DNA of 64,000 bases from Flavobacterium frigoris PS1 (GCF_000252125.1 NZ_AHKF01000015.1:62001-126000); one strand, 5' to 3'. Counted from the stretch's first letter, positions 43,151 through 53,825 are shown. Numbers and translations are program-made. Notes: generated by a model from the sequence alone, not told the origin.

Positions 43151-43335
43151 AGTTAATTTTTTATTTATATTGTGCAAATATAATTCAATTTTTAAAATAT
43201 TAAATTTCTTTTTAATTTTTCTTTGCCAACTGTAATTTTTAATAAAATTTAACTAAGGATTTGAAGGTTCGATTCAGTCATTTTCAAAATTAATCGTAAG
43301 TTTACAACCCCTTTATCAATTTAATTATTTAACCT

Positions 43336-43929
43336 ATGTCACAGTTTTGGATTTATTTTCAAATAGGATTAAAGCATGTTTTAGATATTCATTCTTATGA
43401 TCATGTTCTTTTTTTAATTGCATTAGCCATTCCGTTTTCTTTCAAAGATTGGAAGAGATTAACACTTTTAGTATCGCTCTTCACTATTGGTCATACCATG
43501 GCTTTATTGCTTTCTGTTTTTGGTATTATTGCTATCAAAGTAAACGTGGTCGAATTGTTGATTCCAATAACTATTTTGATAACAGCGCTTTATAATCTTT
43601 TTACTGCAGGTAAATCAAATAAGAAGGAAGGCTTGAACCTAATATTTTTCGTAACCTTGTTTTTTGGTATAATACATGGATTGGGTTTTTCAAACTATTT
43701 CAAATCGATTCTTGGCGGTAATGCCGTGTCTAAATTATTGCCTTTGTCTGAATTCGCATTAGGAATTGAAGCTGCACAAATTGTTGTGGTTTTTATTGTT
43801 TTAATTTTGTCGTATATTGTACAAACCGTTTTTAGATTCTCAAAAAGAGATTGGGCATTGGTGTTTTCGGCATTCGTAATAGGAGTGGTATTGCCAATGA
43901 TAATTGGAAATGAAATTTGGATAAGATAA
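43336..43929 (+). CDS. HupE/UreJ-like membrane protein
   Basis: A 197-residue protein with six hydrophobic segments. The N-terminal FQIGLKHVLDIHSYDHVLFLIAL (His and Asp near residues 12-21), FTIGHTMALLLS and FGIIHGLGFSNYF have the intramembrane histidines of the HupE/UreJ family, linked to nickel or hydrogenase/urease genes elsewhere. No hydrogenase or urease is in this window, so its role here is unknown. It overlaps no gene; the dCMP deaminase start follows at once. Confidence 0.82.
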   Translation: MSQFWIYFQIGLKHVLDIHSYDHVLFLIALAIPFSFKDWKRLTLLVSLFTIGHTMALLLSVFGIIAIKVNVVELLIPITILITALYNLFTAGKSNKKEGLNLIFFVTLFFGIIHGLGFSNYFKSILGGNAVSKLLPLSEFALGIEAAQIVVVFIVLILSYIVQTVFRFSKRDWALVFSAFVIGVVLPMIIGNEIWIR

Positions 43930-43931
43930 AA

Positions 43932-44363
43932 ATGGAGACAAAAAAGTTGAATAAATACGATAAAGCGTATCTTAGAATTGCTACGGAATGGGGGTTGTTA
44001 TCATATTGCAAACGGAAACAAGTGGGCGCAATAATTGTTCGCGACCGAATGATAATTTCGGATGGTTATAATGGAACGCCTTCTGGTTTTGAAAATTGCT
44101 GTGAGGATGAAGAGGGATTGACTCGTTGGGATGTTTTACATGCAGAGGCTAATGCAATTCTAAAAGTGGCAAGGTCCACTCAGTCCTGTGAGGGAGCAAC
44201 TTTATATATAACGCTTTCGCCATGCAAAGAATGCAGTAAATTAATACACCAATCCGGAATTAAAAGAGTGGTGTATCATAATGGATACCGAGACGACTCG
44301 GGAATTCAGTTTTTATTAAAAGCGGGGGTGATGGTTGAGCATATCCCAGCATTAGAGGAATAA
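43932..44363 (+). CDS. dCMP deaminase-like zinc enzyme (ComEB family)
   Basis: I use ATG 43932 (METKKLNKYDKAY); the longer frame begins at a TTG that overlaps the HupE gene. The 143-residue cytidine-deaminase fold has the zinc motif LHAEANAIL and SPCKECSKL, with KQVGAIIVRDRMIISDGYNG at the start, typical of bacterial deoxycytidylate deaminase/ComEB. It would supply dUMP for thymidylate. The S41 protease begins at the next base after its stop. Confidence 0.92.
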   Translation: METKKLNKYDKAYLRIATEWGLLSYCKRKQVGAIIVRDRMIISDGYNGTPSGFENCCEDEEGLTRWDVLHAEANAILKVARSTQSCEGATLYITLSPCKECSKLIHQSGIKRVVYHNGYRDDSGIQFLLKAGVMVEHIPALEE

Positions 44364-45941
44364 ATGAAAACAAACATTAAATATCTTCCTATACTTCTTG
44401 GCGCTACTCTTGCAGTTGGGTTTGCGTTAGGCGGACTTTTGAATTCCTCTAACGAGAATTATTTTTCAGCAACCAGCACTTCAAAAACAAAACTCAATAA
44501 ACTTATTGATTTTATCGACAATGAATACGTAGACGAAGTCAATACAGATTCTATAGTTGATATAACCGTTGATAATATATTAGGACAACTTGATCCGCAT
44601 TCTGTTTATGTGCCTCCAAGTGAGCAGGCACAAGTGGCAGAAAACATGAAAGGCGACTTTGTGGGAATAGGAGTTAACTTTTATATGTACAAAGATTCTC
44701 TAGCGATTATAAAACCAGTTGAAAATGGCCCTTCGGCAAAAGCGGGAATTAAAGCGGGTGATCGAATTTTATACGCTGGAAAGACAAAGCTATATGGACG
44801 TAAATTGTCAAGTGATAGTTTGTTTTCTAGTTTAAAAGGAGAGCAAGGTTCCGTAGTTGAGCTTACAATCTACAGAAAATCAGAACAAAAGAAAATAAAA
44901 GTAAAAATTAAAAGGGATGTCATTCCTTTGAAAAGCGTCGATGTCGCGGTGCTTCTCGATCAAAATACAGGTTATATAAAAATCAATCGATTTGCCGAGA
45001 CGACCTTTGAAGAGTTTAAAATAGGTTTGACTAAATTAAAAAAAGAGGGCGCGAAATCACTAGTTATTGACCTTAGGGATAATGGCGGTGGTTATATGGA
45101 TGAAGCCATTGAAATTGCTGATGAACTATTAAAAGACAAACAATTAATTGTTTTTACCAAAAGCAAAAAAGGCAATGTTAAGAAAACCTATGCTACTAAA
45201 AAAGGGGAGTTTGAGAATGGAAATGTATTTGTATTAATTAATGAAAATAGTGCTTCTGCTAGTGAAATTCTAGCGGGTGCCATTCAGGATAATGATAGGG
45301 GAACTATTGTAGGGCGCCGTTCATTTGGTAAAGGCTTAGTGCAACGCGAAATGGATTTTAATGATGGTTCTGCAGTGCGGTTGACGGTTGCGAGATATTA
45401 TACACCTACTGGGCGATCCATTCAAAAGTCTTATTCTAAGGGGAATGAAGAATATTTTAAAGAGTCAGAATCTCGTTTTGAAAAAGGAGAGCTGTATGAA
45501 AAAGACAGTATAAAGGTAGTGGACAGCTTGAAATTTAAAACACCAAAAGGAAAGATTGTATATGGCGGAGGAGGAATTGTCCCGGATATTTTTATACCAA
45601 TTGAAGTGGAGCACGGTGACGTAAACGTAGTGTATTTAATGCAATCCGGTATAGTGGGTAATTTTGTTTTTGAGCAGTTAGACCAAGACAGAAGTGTTTT
45701 TAAAGGGCTTCCATATGTGGATTTTGTTTCCAAAATGAACGCTAGCAATTTGTATTTTAGTCAATTTCAGAAAAAACTATATAAAAACGGATTAGAGATA
45801 AATTTGACAAATAGTAAGGCAATTGTAAAACGCTATCTCATGGCTGAGTTTGCCCGACAGTTGTATGGAGAGACAAGCTATTATGAGATTGTCTTAAAGG
45901 AAGATGCGATGGTTAAAGCAGTCTTGAAGGGTAAAAAATAA
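44364..45941 (+). CDS. S41 family C-terminal processing protease
   Basis: A 525-residue secreted or membrane-anchored serine protease. After an N-terminal anchor (about 7-26) comes the tail-specific protease unit with a PDZ domain (GIGVNFYMYKDSLAIIKPVENGPSAKAGIKAGDRI, split as GDFVGIGVNF and GPSAKAGIKAGDRI) and the catalytic Ser/Lys pair in NENSASASEILAGAI (Ser near 296) and GRRSFGKGLVQ (Lys near 324). It probably processes periplasmic substrates such as penicillin-binding proteins. Start abuts the deaminase stop. Confidence 0.93.
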   Translation: MKTNIKYLPILLGATLAVGFALGGLLNSSNENYFSATSTSKTKLNKLIDFIDNEYVDEVNTDSIVDITVDNILGQLDPHSVYVPPSEQAQVAENMKGDFVGIGVNFYMYKDSLAIIKPVENGPSAKAGIKAGDRILYAGKTKLYGRKLSSDSLFSSLKGEQGSVVELTIYRKSEQKKIKVKIKRDVIPLKSVDVAVLLDQNTGYIKINRFAETTFEEFKIGLTKLKKEGAKSLVIDLRDNGGGYMDEAIEIADELLKDKQLIVFTKSKKGNVKKTYATKKGEFENGNVFVLINENSASASEILAGAIQDNDRGTIVGRRSFGKGLVQREMDFNDGSAVRLTVARYYTPTGRSIQKSYSKGNEEYFKESESRFEKGELYEKDSIKVVDSLKFKTPKGKIVYGGGGIVPDIFIPIEVEHGDVNVVYLMQSGIVGNFVFEQLDQDRSVFKGLPYVDFVSKMNASNLYFSQFQKKLYKNGLEINLTNSKAIVKRYLMAEFARQLYGETSYYEIVLKEDAMVKAVLKGKK

Positions 45942-45965
45942 AAGGCGTAAGTAGTTTATGTGTTT

Positions 45966-46715
45966 TTATTTTTCATTATCCCAATCTGTTCGATATCGAA
46001 TAAGTTCCTTATCTATCATTTCTTTAGACGTTTTTAATAGATATTCTGGATCTTCAGAATATACTGGTGGGAAATAAGTAATTTTTATTTCGGTGGTGAG
46101 TTTTCCAAAACATTTTAAAAAGTGCGGAATAAAGGTGTCATCATTTACGAAAGCATCTGTCTTTACTTTGTAATCGATAGCGACAGGTATTATCGCAGCT
46201 TTTATTTGGGTAGCGGTCTTAAATGAGCCGTAATTAAAATTTACTGTTGTAGGTGAAACATGAGTTGTGCCTTCTGGAAAATTAATGACTGAATTGCCAT
46301 TATTGATGACTTCTTTTATGTTTTCGCATGTTTTTTGTCGGCTGTTCTGACATTCTCTTTCAACAAAGATCACTCCCGATATTTTACAGATATAACCAAT
46401 GAGTGGCCAAGATTCCACCTCTTTTTTGCCTACTGGGTAAGCATGAATATGGCCTACAATAACTATTGGGTCAAAATAAGAACGATGATTGGCTACAATT
46501 AATCCTTGAACTGTTGGTAGTTTACCGTATACAATTGTACGGATTCCTAAAATCAGGTTTGTTGTTTTAATTATAAAATCACGTAATAAAAGTGCATTTT
46601 TCTTTGTAGTTTTTTCGCTCCAAAACAGACTTAATATATAAAAGCTTAGGGAAAAAAAGGAGACGTAAATAATAAAAATCAGAAGTCTGGCAAGGCTTAA
46701 AATAAATGAAAACAT
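45966..46715 (-). CDS. 1-acyl-glycerol-3-phosphate acyltransferase-like (PlsC family)
   Basis: A 249-residue lysophospholipid acyltransferase. An N-terminal membrane segment (about 4-32) is followed by the NHRSYFDP motif (HX4D, near 96-103) and INFPEGTT (near 150-157), the catalytic and acceptor motifs of PlsC proteins. Membrane phospholipid synthesis is likely, but the acyl acceptor could also be an ornithine or other lipid. It is convergent with the S41 protease gene. Confidence 0.9.
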   Translation of the reverse strand: MFSFILSLARLLIFIIYVSFFSLSFYILSLFWSEKTTKKNALLLRDFIIKTTNLILGIRTIVYGKLPTVQGLIVANHRSYFDPIVIVGHIHAYPVGKKEVESWPLIGYICKISGVIFVERECQNSRQKTCENIKEVINNGNSVINFPEGTTHVSPTTVNFNYGSFKTATQIKAAIIPVAIDYKVKTDAFVNDDTFIPHFLKCFGKLTTEIKITYFPPVYSEDPEYLLKTSKEMIDKELIRYRTDWDNEK

Positions 46716-46773
46716 ATATTAGATTTATAAAAGGGTAAATCTAACATTATTATTCTAATATGCTAATTTCTAT

Positions 46774-47379
46774 TTATCTAATACTGTCGTGTGCATGAGT
46801 TTGAACGCCATTGTTCCATAAAGTAAGGATATCTGTGCCAACTGCTGCTCCGCTTCCGGAAGCAATAGCCAATTGACTTCTCCAGCCTGCAAGGGTACCG
46901 GTCACGTAAATCCCTTCGGCTACTTTGTGATCTAGGTTGCGCAATTGAATTCTTTGTTTTGCAGCTAGTGATTTTTGGTGCGGCTCTACATATTCCATCA
47001 ATCCTTCAATCGAAAATGTATTTGCAGCGCCAATACCAATGACAATTATTTTGGACGTATAGCTATTCTTGTTTGTAGTAACAGTAAATTCAGGGAATTG
47101 ACCTTCTACTTTCAGGACTTTTTCGTTTAGAATTTGTGTAATGTGTGGATAAGTGTCAGACAGATGCTTCGTGCTTTCTTTTAGTAAGTCAGAACCCAAG
47201 GTGCCTGGAGTAATACCGTAGGCATTATTGAAAACAGCTTCTTGTAGCGAAGACGCTTTCTGATGTGTTAAAATTCCAATTTTTTTTTCGGTGACAAACG
47301 CTTTGTTTTTTGCGGAGCCCAAAATAAGGGAGCATGAAATGCCAGAAACGCCTCCGCCGATAATTAAAGCATCAAACAT
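46774..47379 (-). CDS. Small FAD/NAD(P)-binding oxidoreductase
   Basis: Only 201 residues: FAD-binding GGGVSGISCSLILGSAKNK (8-26) and a terminal FAD segment GIYVTGTLAGWRSQLAIASGSG. This is the Rossmann core of thioredoxin-reductase-like proteins without the separate NADPH domain and without a CxxC redox pair. Electron donor and substrate are unknown. It overlaps nothing; the small membrane gene follows upstream by 2 bp. Confidence 0.85.
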   Translation of the reverse strand: MFDALIIGGGVSGISCSLILGSAKNKAFVTEKKIGILTHQKASSLQEAVFNNAYGITPGTLGSDLLKESTKHLSDTYPHITQILNEKVLKVEGQFPEFTVTTNKNSYTSKIIVIGIGAANTFSIEGLMEYVEPHQKSLAAKQRIQLRNLDHKVAEGIYVTGTLAGWRSQLAIASGSGAAVGTDILTLWNNGVQTHAHDSIR

Positions 47380-47381
47380 AG

Positions 47382-47585
47382 TTATAGTTTGTCATTCATT
47401 TTTTCTTCAATTTTTTTGGACATTCTAAAAATCAACAGAATTAACACTGCGCAGAATGATGCTGCAATTCCAATAAAAGCAACTACGCTATCTCCTTGAA
47501 ATGGATGTTTGAAGTCTAATAATGTGATATTAAAGATAATAAGCGCCAATGCCAGGAATACTAAGATGTTGGTGAATATTTTCAT
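47382..47585 (-). CDS. Small two-helix membrane protein, unknown
   Basis: A 67-residue protein with two hydrophobic helices (about 7-24 and 35-55) and a basic, acidic-mixed C-terminal tail (RMSKKIEEKMNDKL). It lies 2 bp upstream of the flavoprotein gene on the same strand, which suggests a joint transcript. No recognisable family. Confidence 0.6.
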   Translation of the reverse strand: MKIFTNILVFLALALIIFNITLLDFKHPFQGDSVVAFIGIAASFCAVLILLIFRMSKKIEEKMNDKL

Positions 47586-47708
47586 AAGATTGTTTTTTCT
47601 CTGTATTTTAAAAATGAGTTGTGGAAGCGATTTAATTTAAATGCATCTCCAGAAAAATCAGATTGATTTCACAGACTACATTTTGAGGTAAATTTATAAA
47701 AAAAAATA

Positions 47709-48287
47709 TTAGACAAACAAACCTTTAACATTAGCTGCGAATAATTTAACAGCAATTGCAAGCAATATAACTCCAAAAACTTTTCGGATGATTCCTAAGC
47801 CTGATGATCCAAGCATTTTTTCAATTTTTGAGGATGATTTTAAAACTAGGTAAACTAGTGCTATATTAAGTAAGATAGCAATAATTATGTTGATTGTATG
47901 GTATTGCGATTTTAGGGATAGTAAAGTAGTCATTGTTCCTGCACCAGCAATTAAAGGAAAAGCGATTGGAACAATAGAAGCTGTTTCTGATTCTTCTTCT
48001 TTGTATAAACGAATGCCTAAAATCATCTCTAGTGCTAAGAAAAAAAGCACAAAAGCACCGGCTACTGCAAAAGAATTCACGTCAATTCCAATTATGTTTA
48101 ATAATTCTTCTCCAATAAAAAGAAAAAGGATCATTATAATCATGGCCACAACACTGGCTTTTTCAGACTGAATGTGGCCTACTCTACTCCGTAAGTCAAC
48201 AATAATAGGTATGCTTCCTAAGATGTCAATTACGGCAAAAAGTACCATTCCAACTGTGGCAATCTCTCTAAAATCTATTTCCAACAT
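47709..48287 (-). CDS. MarC family membrane protein
   Basis: Start at ATG 48285-48287 (MLEIDFREIATVGMVLFAV); the longer frame adds a charged leader absent from the family. The 192-residue product has about six helices, with the MarC motifs VIDILGSIPIIVDL and AFPLIAGAGTMTTLLSL. MarC proteins were once thought to be antibiotic-resistance proteins, but their transport function is unproven. Monocistronic by appearance. Confidence 0.9.
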   Translation of the reverse strand: MLEIDFREIATVGMVLFAVIDILGSIPIIVDLRSRVGHIQSEKASVVAMIIMILFLFIGEELLNIIGIDVNSFAVAGAFVLFFLALEMILGIRLYKEEESETASIVPIAFPLIAGAGTMTTLLSLKSQYHTINIIIAILLNIALVYLVLKSSSKIEKMLGSSGLGIIRKVFGVILLAIAVKLFAANVKGLFV

Positions 48288-48471
48288 GAATTTTTTATTT
48301 TTTGTTTGCAAAGGTATAAGATTAGATGAGTTTTTGTTATAAACACCCTTTTTTTAAGTATTCTAATTGGAGGTTTTGTCACATTCTTTTTTTTAAACCG
48401 ACTCAGTTGCATTTTGTATTAGCGTTGTGTTAAAAGCAATATTTAATCAAGACCCTTTGTCTTAGTTTGAC

Positions 48472-48479
48472 TATCTTTG
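48472..48479 (+). promoter_or_regulatory. Bacteroidota -7 element for DUF3109
   Basis: TATCTTTG, exact consensus, 27 nt before the DUF3109 ATG at 48507. Confidence 0.5.
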
Positions 48480-48506
48480 CGCTTTATAATCACAGTACCC
48501 ATAGCA

Positions 48507-49073
48507 ATGTTTCAATTAGGAAAAACCATCGTTTCAGAAGATATATTAGATAAAGATTTTGTTTGCAATCTGTCAGCCTGTAAGGGTGCGTGTTGTGTTG
48601 ATGGCGATGCCGGAGCACCACTAAGTGAGGAGGAAACTAAAATTTTGGAAGAAATATATCCTAAGGTAAAACCATTTCTTCGCAAGCAGGGAATAGCTGC
48701 AATCGAAGCGCAGGGAGTTTGGGTAAAAGGTACAGATGGAGACCTTGAGACGCCGCTGATTGATGATAAAGATTGTGCCTACGTTATTTTTGACGGTAAG
48801 ACCGCTCTATGTGGTATTGAGCAAGCTTACAATCAAGGGGTGATCGACTGGAAAAAACCTGTTTCGTGTCATTTATATCCTATCCGAGTAAAAGATTTTA
48901 CAGAGTTTGCTGCGGTTAATTATGACAAATGGGATATTTGTGATCCAGCCTGTTCTTTAGGTCAGGAGCTAGAAGTTCCCGTGTACAAATTTGTCAAAGA
49001 AGCATTAGTCAGAAAATTCGGTGAGGATTGGTATATGGAACTTGAGAAAGTGGCTCAAGACATGAAAAAATAG
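48507..49073 (+). CDS. DUF3109 cysteine-rich protein
   Basis: Start at ATG 48507 ([14 protein letters not shown]); the upstream TTG frame is discarded. The 188-residue protein has [11 protein letters not shown] near the start, then [30 protein letters not shown] and CDPACSLG: eight or more cysteines arranged like the YkgJ/DUF3109 putative iron-sulfur or zinc-binding proteins. Widespread in Bacteroidota, function unknown. A TAnnTTTG promoter precedes it. Confidence 0.88.
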   Translation: MFQLGKTIVSEDILDKDFVCNLSACKGACCVDGDAGAPLSEEETKILEEIYPKVKPFLRKQGIAAIEAQGVWVKGTDGDLETPLIDDKDCAYVIFDGKTALCGIEQAYNQGVIDWKKPVSCHLYPIRVKDFTEFAAVNYDKWDICDPACSLGQELEVPVYKFVKEALVRKFGEDWYMELEKVAQDMKK

Positions 49074-49335
49074 ATTTCGGCTTATAAATATTTTCTTATT
49101 CCCAGTTTGTAAAATCCTATATTTCACGGTGCTTTAAGTACTTTAGTAAAATTTAAGGCGCTGTATGTCAGTTTCTTGCGGATGCTATTAAAATCGTTCT
49201 GATTTTTGCATTTTGTTAAAAACTATGACCGATTGTGAATAAGTTTGGCTTTTTATAACCACCATTTTTTACAATCTTTGTAATCCACAGAATACATAAA
49301 ATTTCGTTAAAATTTCAAAAAAAACAACAACAGCA

Positions 49336-50313
49336 ATGTCGCAAATTGAACCAATACTACAAGAAAACAAAAATCGTTTCGTAATTTTTCCTATCAAGCA
49401 CCATGATATATGGGAGTTTTATAAATCAATGGAGGCTAGTTTTTGGACTGCAGAGGAAATCGATTTGTCTCAGGACTTGAATGACTGGAATAATAAACTG
49501 AATGACGACGAAAGGTATTTCGTTAAACACATTTTGGCGTTTTTCGCAGCTTCAGATGGGATTGTAAATGAAAATTTAGCTGAGAATTTCGTAAACGAAG
49601 TGCAATATGCTGAAGCGAAATTCTTCTATGGCTTTCAGATCATGATGGAAAACATACATAGTGAGACTTACTCCTTGTTGATTGACACTTATGTGAAAGA
49701 TGATGCTGAAAAAGATCAATTGTTTAATGCATTAGAAGTTTTTCCAGCGATTAAGAAAAAAGCGGATTGGGCTTTACAGTGGATCGAGTCAGATTCGTTT
49801 GCTGAAAGATTGATTGCATTTGCAGCTGTGGAAGGTATTTTCTTCTCGGGAGCATTTTGCTCTATCTACTGGTTGAAAAAACGTGGATTAATGCCGGGAC
49901 TTACATTCTCAAATGAATTGATTTCTCGTGACGAGGGTGTTCATTGCGATTTTGCAGTGCATTTACACAATCACCACTTGATAAATAAAGTGCCTAAAGA
50001 AAGAATCAGAGGTATAATCGTTGATGCTTTAAACATCGAAAGAGAATTTATTACGGAATCACTTCCGGTAAGTTTGATAGGGATGAATGCAGTGTTGATG
50101 ACACAGTATTTAGAGTTTGTTGCTGATAGATTGTTAGTTGAATTAGGTTGCGATAGAGAATACAATACTACTAATCCTTTTGATTTCATGGATATGATTT
50201 CATTGCAAGGGAAAACAAATTTCTTTGAAAAGAAAGTGGCTGAATACCAAAAATCAGGTGTTATGAATACTGATGGTGATGCCCAAAAAATCTCATTTGA
50301 CGCTGACTTTTAG
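49336..50313 (+). CDS. nrdB: Ribonucleotide reductase beta subunit, class I
   Basis: Makes the radical for deoxynucleotide synthesis. The 325 residues carry the di-iron carboxylate ligands: [16 protein letters not shown] (Asp, Glu), HSETYSLLI (the Glu/His pair and the Tyr in the radical position), and [15 protein letters not shown]. The tyrosine is present, consistent with a Tyr radical enzyme. It is followed by nrdA after 256 bp, which hold an intergenic repeat. The B-before-A order is common in Bacteroidota. Confidence 0.96.
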   Translation: MSQIEPILQENKNRFVIFPIKHHDIWEFYKSMEASFWTAEEIDLSQDLNDWNNKLNDDERYFVKHILAFFAASDGIVNENLAENFVNEVQYAEAKFFYGFQIMMENIHSETYSLLIDTYVKDDAEKDQLFNALEVFPAIKKKADWALQWIESDSFAERLIAFAAVEGIFFSGAFCSIYWLKKRGLMPGLTFSNELISRDEGVHCDFAVHLHNHHLINKVPKERIRGIIVDALNIEREFITESLPVSLIGMNAVLMTQYLEFVADRLLVELGCDREYNTTNPFDFMDMISLQGKTNFFEKKVAEYQKSGVMNTDGDAQKISFDADF

Positions 50314-50391
50314 ATTGACGACAAAATAAAACAAATCAATTTGCGCTTTGGGAACTGTTGTTTCCATAAATGCTCAATTTGTAAATTAGCT

Positions 50392-50467
50392 TAGCCCCGA
50401 TAGCAGCGAAAATCCTTTTGTTTTTTTTAAAATAAAAGATTGAAGCGAATAGCGGGAATAGCTCCTG
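50392..50467 (+). repeat. Intergenic repeat copy between nrdB and nrdA
   Basis: TAGCCCCGATAGCAGCG ... ATCCTTTTG ... AAAAGATTGAAGCG ... AGCGGGAATAGCTCC is a degenerate inverted repeat about 76 bp long. Two other diverged copies lie on the minus strand at 53603-53637 and 59272-59353. From memory, similar elements are frequent between genes in Flavobacterium genomes. Confidence 0.7.
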
Positions 50468-50569
50468 ATACTGAAGTGAATTCAGAATTAATAAAAGATG
50501 CACAGTGTTTGAATATTGAAATTCATTTTTCAATGTTTAAATTTTTCAATAATAAAAAAAAGTAAACTT

Positions 50570-52996
50570 ATGTATGTAGTAAAGAGAGATGGCCATAAGG
50601 AGCCTGTAATGTTTGATAAGATTACCGATAGAATCAAAAAGCTGTGTTACGGTTTGAACGAATTAGTTGATCCAGTAAAAGTGGCGATGCGTGTGATTGA
50701 AGGTTTGTATGATGGTGTTTCTACCTCTGAACTAGACAATCTTGCTGCCGAAACTGCTGCTTCTATGACTATTGCGCATCCTGATTATGCACAATTAGCT
50801 GCTCGTATTGCAATATCAAACTTACATTCAAATACTACCAAATCGTTCTCAGAAACGATGAACGAAATGTATCATTATGTAAATCCAAGAAATGGACAAG
50901 ATGCGCCATTGCTTTCGGAAGAAGTGCATAAAGTGATTCAGGAAAATGCGGAATTCCTTGATTCCCATATCATATACAACAGGGATTTTAATTACGATTA
51001 TTTTGGTTTTAAAACATTAGAGCGTTCTTATTTGCTTAAGATAAACGGAAAAATTGTAGAGAGACCACAACATATGTTAATGCGTGTTTCTGTAGGGATT
51101 CACTTAGATGATTTAGAGTCGGTTTTAGAAACCTATGACCTAATGTCTAAAAAATTCTTTACGCATGCTACGCCTACCTTATTCAACTCAGGAACGCCAA
51201 AACCTCAAATGTCTTCTTGCTTCCTTTTAGCAATGCAAGACGATAGTATTGACGGGATTTACGATACTTTGAAACAAACAGCAAAAATATCGCAATCAGC
51301 AGGTGGAGTAGGACTTTCTATTCACAATGTACGTGCAACAGGTTCTTATATTCGTGGAACTAATGGAACTTCAAACGGGATTGTTCCTATGTTGAGAGTC
51401 TTTAATGATACGGCTCGTTATGTAGATCAAGGTGGTGGAAAACGTAAAGGAAGTTTTGCTATTTATATCGAAACTTGGCATGCAGATATTTTTGATTTCC
51501 TAGACTTGAAAAAGAATACAGGAAAAGAAGAAATGCGTGCTAGAGACTTATTCTTTGCAATGTGGACATCAGATTTATTCATGAAACGCGTACAGGAAGA
51601 CGGGAATTGGACTTTAATGTGTCCTAACGAATGTCCTGGATTGTATGATGTTTACGGTGAGGAATTTGAAAAAATGTATACTGATTATGAAAAAGCGGGT
51701 AAAGGTCGAAAAACTATTAAAGCACATGAGTTGTGGGAGAAAATTCTAGAATCTCAAATTGAGACTGGAACGCCATACATGTTGTATAAGGATGCTGTTA
51801 ACCGTAAATCAAACCAAAAGAATTTAGGAACGATTCGTTCGTCTAATTTATGTACTGAAATCATGGAGTACACTTCTCCTGATGAGGTTGCGGTTTGTAA
51901 CTTGGCTTCACTCTCATTACCAATGTTTGTTGATAATGGGAAATTTGATCACGAATCGCTTTATACAGTTACTAAACGAGTAACTAGAAATTTAAATAAA
52001 GTTATTGATAGAAATTACTATCCGGTAAAAGAGGCCGAAAACTCAAATATGCGTCACAGACCAATTGGTCTTGGTGTACAAGGATTAGCAGATGCTTTCA
52101 TCATGTTGCGTTTGCCTTTTACATCTGATGCTGCTAAGAAACTGAATCAAGAAATTTTTGAAACACTATACTTTGCTGCTGTAACTGCTTCTATGGAAAT
52201 GGCAAAAGAGGAAGGACCGTATTCTTCATTTAAAGGATCGCCAATGTCTCAAGGGGAATTCCAATACAATTTGTGGGGAATGAAAGATGAGGAATTGTCA
52301 GGTCGTTGGGATTGGGCTTCTTTACGTAAAGAAGTGATGGAACACGGTGTTCGTAACTCTTTATTAGTTGCGCCTATGCCAACCGCTTCAACATCTCAAA
52401 TATTGGGTAATAACGAAGCATTTGAGCCTTACACCTCTAATATTTACACACGAAGAGTGCTTTCAGGAGAATTCATCGTTGTAAACAAACATTTACTGCA
52501 CGATTTAGTAGAGCTTGGGTTGTGGAACGAAACTATGAAACAAGAATTGATGCGTAATAATGGATCAGTTCAGGACTTAGATATTCCGCAAGATTTGAAA
52601 GAGTTATATAAAACAGTTTGGGAGATGTCAATGAAAGACATTATCGATATGTCACGTCAACGTGGTTATTTTGTAGATCAATCTCAGTCATTGAACTTGT
52701 TTATGCAAAATGCCAACTATTCTAAATTGACTTCGATGCATTTTTATGCTTGGCAATCTGGATTGAAAACAGGAATGTACTACTTGAGAACAAAAGCTGC
52801 GGTTGATGCGATTAAGTTTACCTTGAATAACGATAAAAAAGCAGAGCCTATTGTGGTAACGTCTAAGCCAGCTGCTATTGCAGTTGAGGCTATTGAAGCC
52901 GTTGAGCCTGTTGCAATAAACGCTGAAGAATACAGAGCAATGCTGGAACTGGCTAAAAATGCTGGCCCAGATGATTGCGAAATGTGTGGTTCTTAA
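50570..52996 (+). CDS. nrdA: Ribonucleotide reductase alpha subunit
   Basis: Catalytic subunit reducing NDPs. I start at ATG 50570 ([17 protein letters not shown]), the usual N-terminus of an ATP-cone domain (about 1-90), as in allosterically regulated class I enzymes. The 808-residue chain shows [19 protein letters not shown] with active-site Cys, [30 protein letters not shown] and a C-terminal CEMCGS tail, the redox-shuttle CxxC. Paired with nrdB upstream. Terminator at 53031. Confidence 0.97.
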   Translation: MYVVKRDGHKEPVMFDKITDRIKKLCYGLNELVDPVKVAMRVIEGLYDGVSTSELDNLAAETAASMTIAHPDYAQLAARIAISNLHSNTTKSFSETMNEMYHYVNPRNGQDAPLLSEEVHKVIQENAEFLDSHIIYNRDFNYDYFGFKTLERSYLLKINGKIVERPQHMLMRVSVGIHLDDLESVLETYDLMSKKFFTHATPTLFNSGTPKPQMSSCFLLAMQDDSIDGIYDTLKQTAKISQSAGGVGLSIHNVRATGSYIRGTNGTSNGIVPMLRVFNDTARYVDQGGGKRKGSFAIYIETWHADIFDFLDLKKNTGKEEMRARDLFFAMWTSDLFMKRVQEDGNWTLMCPNECPGLYDVYGEEFEKMYTDYEKAGKGRKTIKAHELWEKILESQIETGTPYMLYKDAVNRKSNQKNLGTIRSSNLCTEIMEYTSPDEVAVCNLASLSLPMFVDNGKFDHESLYTVTKRVTRNLNKVIDRNYYPVKEAENSNMRHRPIGLGVQGLADAFIMLRLPFTSDAAKKLNQEIFETLYFAAVTASMEMAKEEGPYSSFKGSPMSQGEFQYNLWGMKDEELSGRWDWASLRKEVMEHGVRNSLLVAPMPTASTSQILGNNEAFEPYTSNIYTRRVLSGEFIVVNKHLLHDLVELGLWNETMKQELMRNNGSVQDLDIPQDLKELYKTVWEMSMKDIIDMSRQRGYFVDQSQSLNLFMQNANYSKLTSMHFYAWQSGLKTGMYYLRTKAAVDAIKFTLNNDKKAEPIVVTSKPAAIAVEAIEAVEPVAINAEEYRAMLELAKNAGPDDCEMCGS

Positions 52997-53030
52997 TTAG
53001 AAAATAGAATAGAGAGTAAAGAATAAAGAG

Positions 53031-53061
53031 AAACAGCTATCAATTTGATAGCTGTTTTTTT
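53031..53061 (+). terminator. nrdA terminator
   Basis: AAACAGCTATCAA pairs with TTGATAGCTGTTT and is followed by a T-run, 35 bp after the nrdA stop. Confidence 0.85.
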
Positions 53062-53268
53062 ATGCTTGTATTTTGACAATCAGTACTGTTTTTTAAGAGG
53101 ATTAAAACCTTAAAAACAGCTTCTTTACTCAAGAGCAAATACAATCGATATTTACACTTTATTTTTCTTTTGTTTATTAGGGCAGCTAACTGTTTTAGCT
53201 AATTAGTTCTTTAAATGTGACGTAATTATATAAAAACATCCAAAAATTCTATAAAAGTCAATTGTCTC

Positions 53269-53502
53269 ATGCAGAGTATATTTGTAATATCAAATGACAC
53301 AATTATGGGCGCAATTGAATATAGTAAGAAAATAAGCAATGGAATAATACAATTATTTTATGCTACTTGTACTAATGACTTGATTGTGTATTCAAAACAA
53401 GCTAGTAATATAGAGATCTTTATTTTGGCCTTTTTCATAGAATGTAATCGTCACTTTATCGCTGATAGCCTTTTTATGGATGTGTTTAAGAAGTATTTGT
53501 AG
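53269..53502 (+). CDS. Doubtful 77-residue ORF
   Basis: A frame from ATG 53269 (MQSIFVISNDTIMGAIEY) to TAG 53500-53502. It contains a hydrophobic stretch (IFILAFFIE) and cysteines, but no recognisable domain or clear ribosome-binding context. A strong terminator 65 bp further on gives the only support. It may be a real small gene, or the transcript may be a non-coding RNA. Confidence 0.2.
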   Translation: MQSIFVISNDTIMGAIEYSKKISNGIIQLFYATCTNDLIVYSKQASNIEIFILAFFIECNRHFIADSLFMDVFKKYL

Positions 53503-53567
53503 TATGTTTAAACAATAGTAAAGATCTATTTATAGAAGGCGTTTAAGAATCAATCATATAGAATAAG

Positions 53568-53598
53568 AACAGCAATCAATTTTGATTGCTGTTTTTTT
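53568..53598 (+). terminator. Orphan intrinsic terminator
   Basis: AACAGCAATCAA (53568-53579) pairs with TTGATTGCTGTT (53582-53593) and runs into eight Ts. No convincing gene precedes it, except the 77-codon frame. Confidence 0.8.
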
Positions 53599-53602
53599 TG
53601 GG

Positions 53603-53637
53603 GGAGCTTTCTCCCGCTTTCCATTTCAATCGGGGAT
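53603..53637 (-). repeat. Truncated copy of the intergenic repeat
   Basis: GGAGCTTTCTCCCGCTTTCC followed by ATTTCAATC and GGGGAT matches the outer parts of the minus-strand version of the repeat at 50392-50467, but the AT-rich centre is missing. It directly follows the orphan terminator. Confidence 0.5.
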
Positions 53638-53825
53638 AGGGAATTAATGTTTGAATTGATTTTAGGCTTGTCAAGTTGATTGGGATTTCAGTTGTTTTAA
53701 ATGGTAAAAGGAATTGTAGAACTAGTGTAATAATGAAAATTCTTAATAATAATACAAGAATAAATCACTATATTTGAGTAGGTTGAGATTATTTATTAGA
53801 CTTTTTTAATATTAAAACAGTAAAT

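Larger units (their letters stand above)
52997..53825. other. 829-bp intergenic region after nrdA
   Basis: Holds two similar terminators (53031-53061, 53568-53598), a doubtful 77-codon frame between them (53269-53502) and a truncated copy of the intergenic repeat (53603-53637). The orphan second terminator suggests that something between them is transcribed. Confidence 0.6.
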
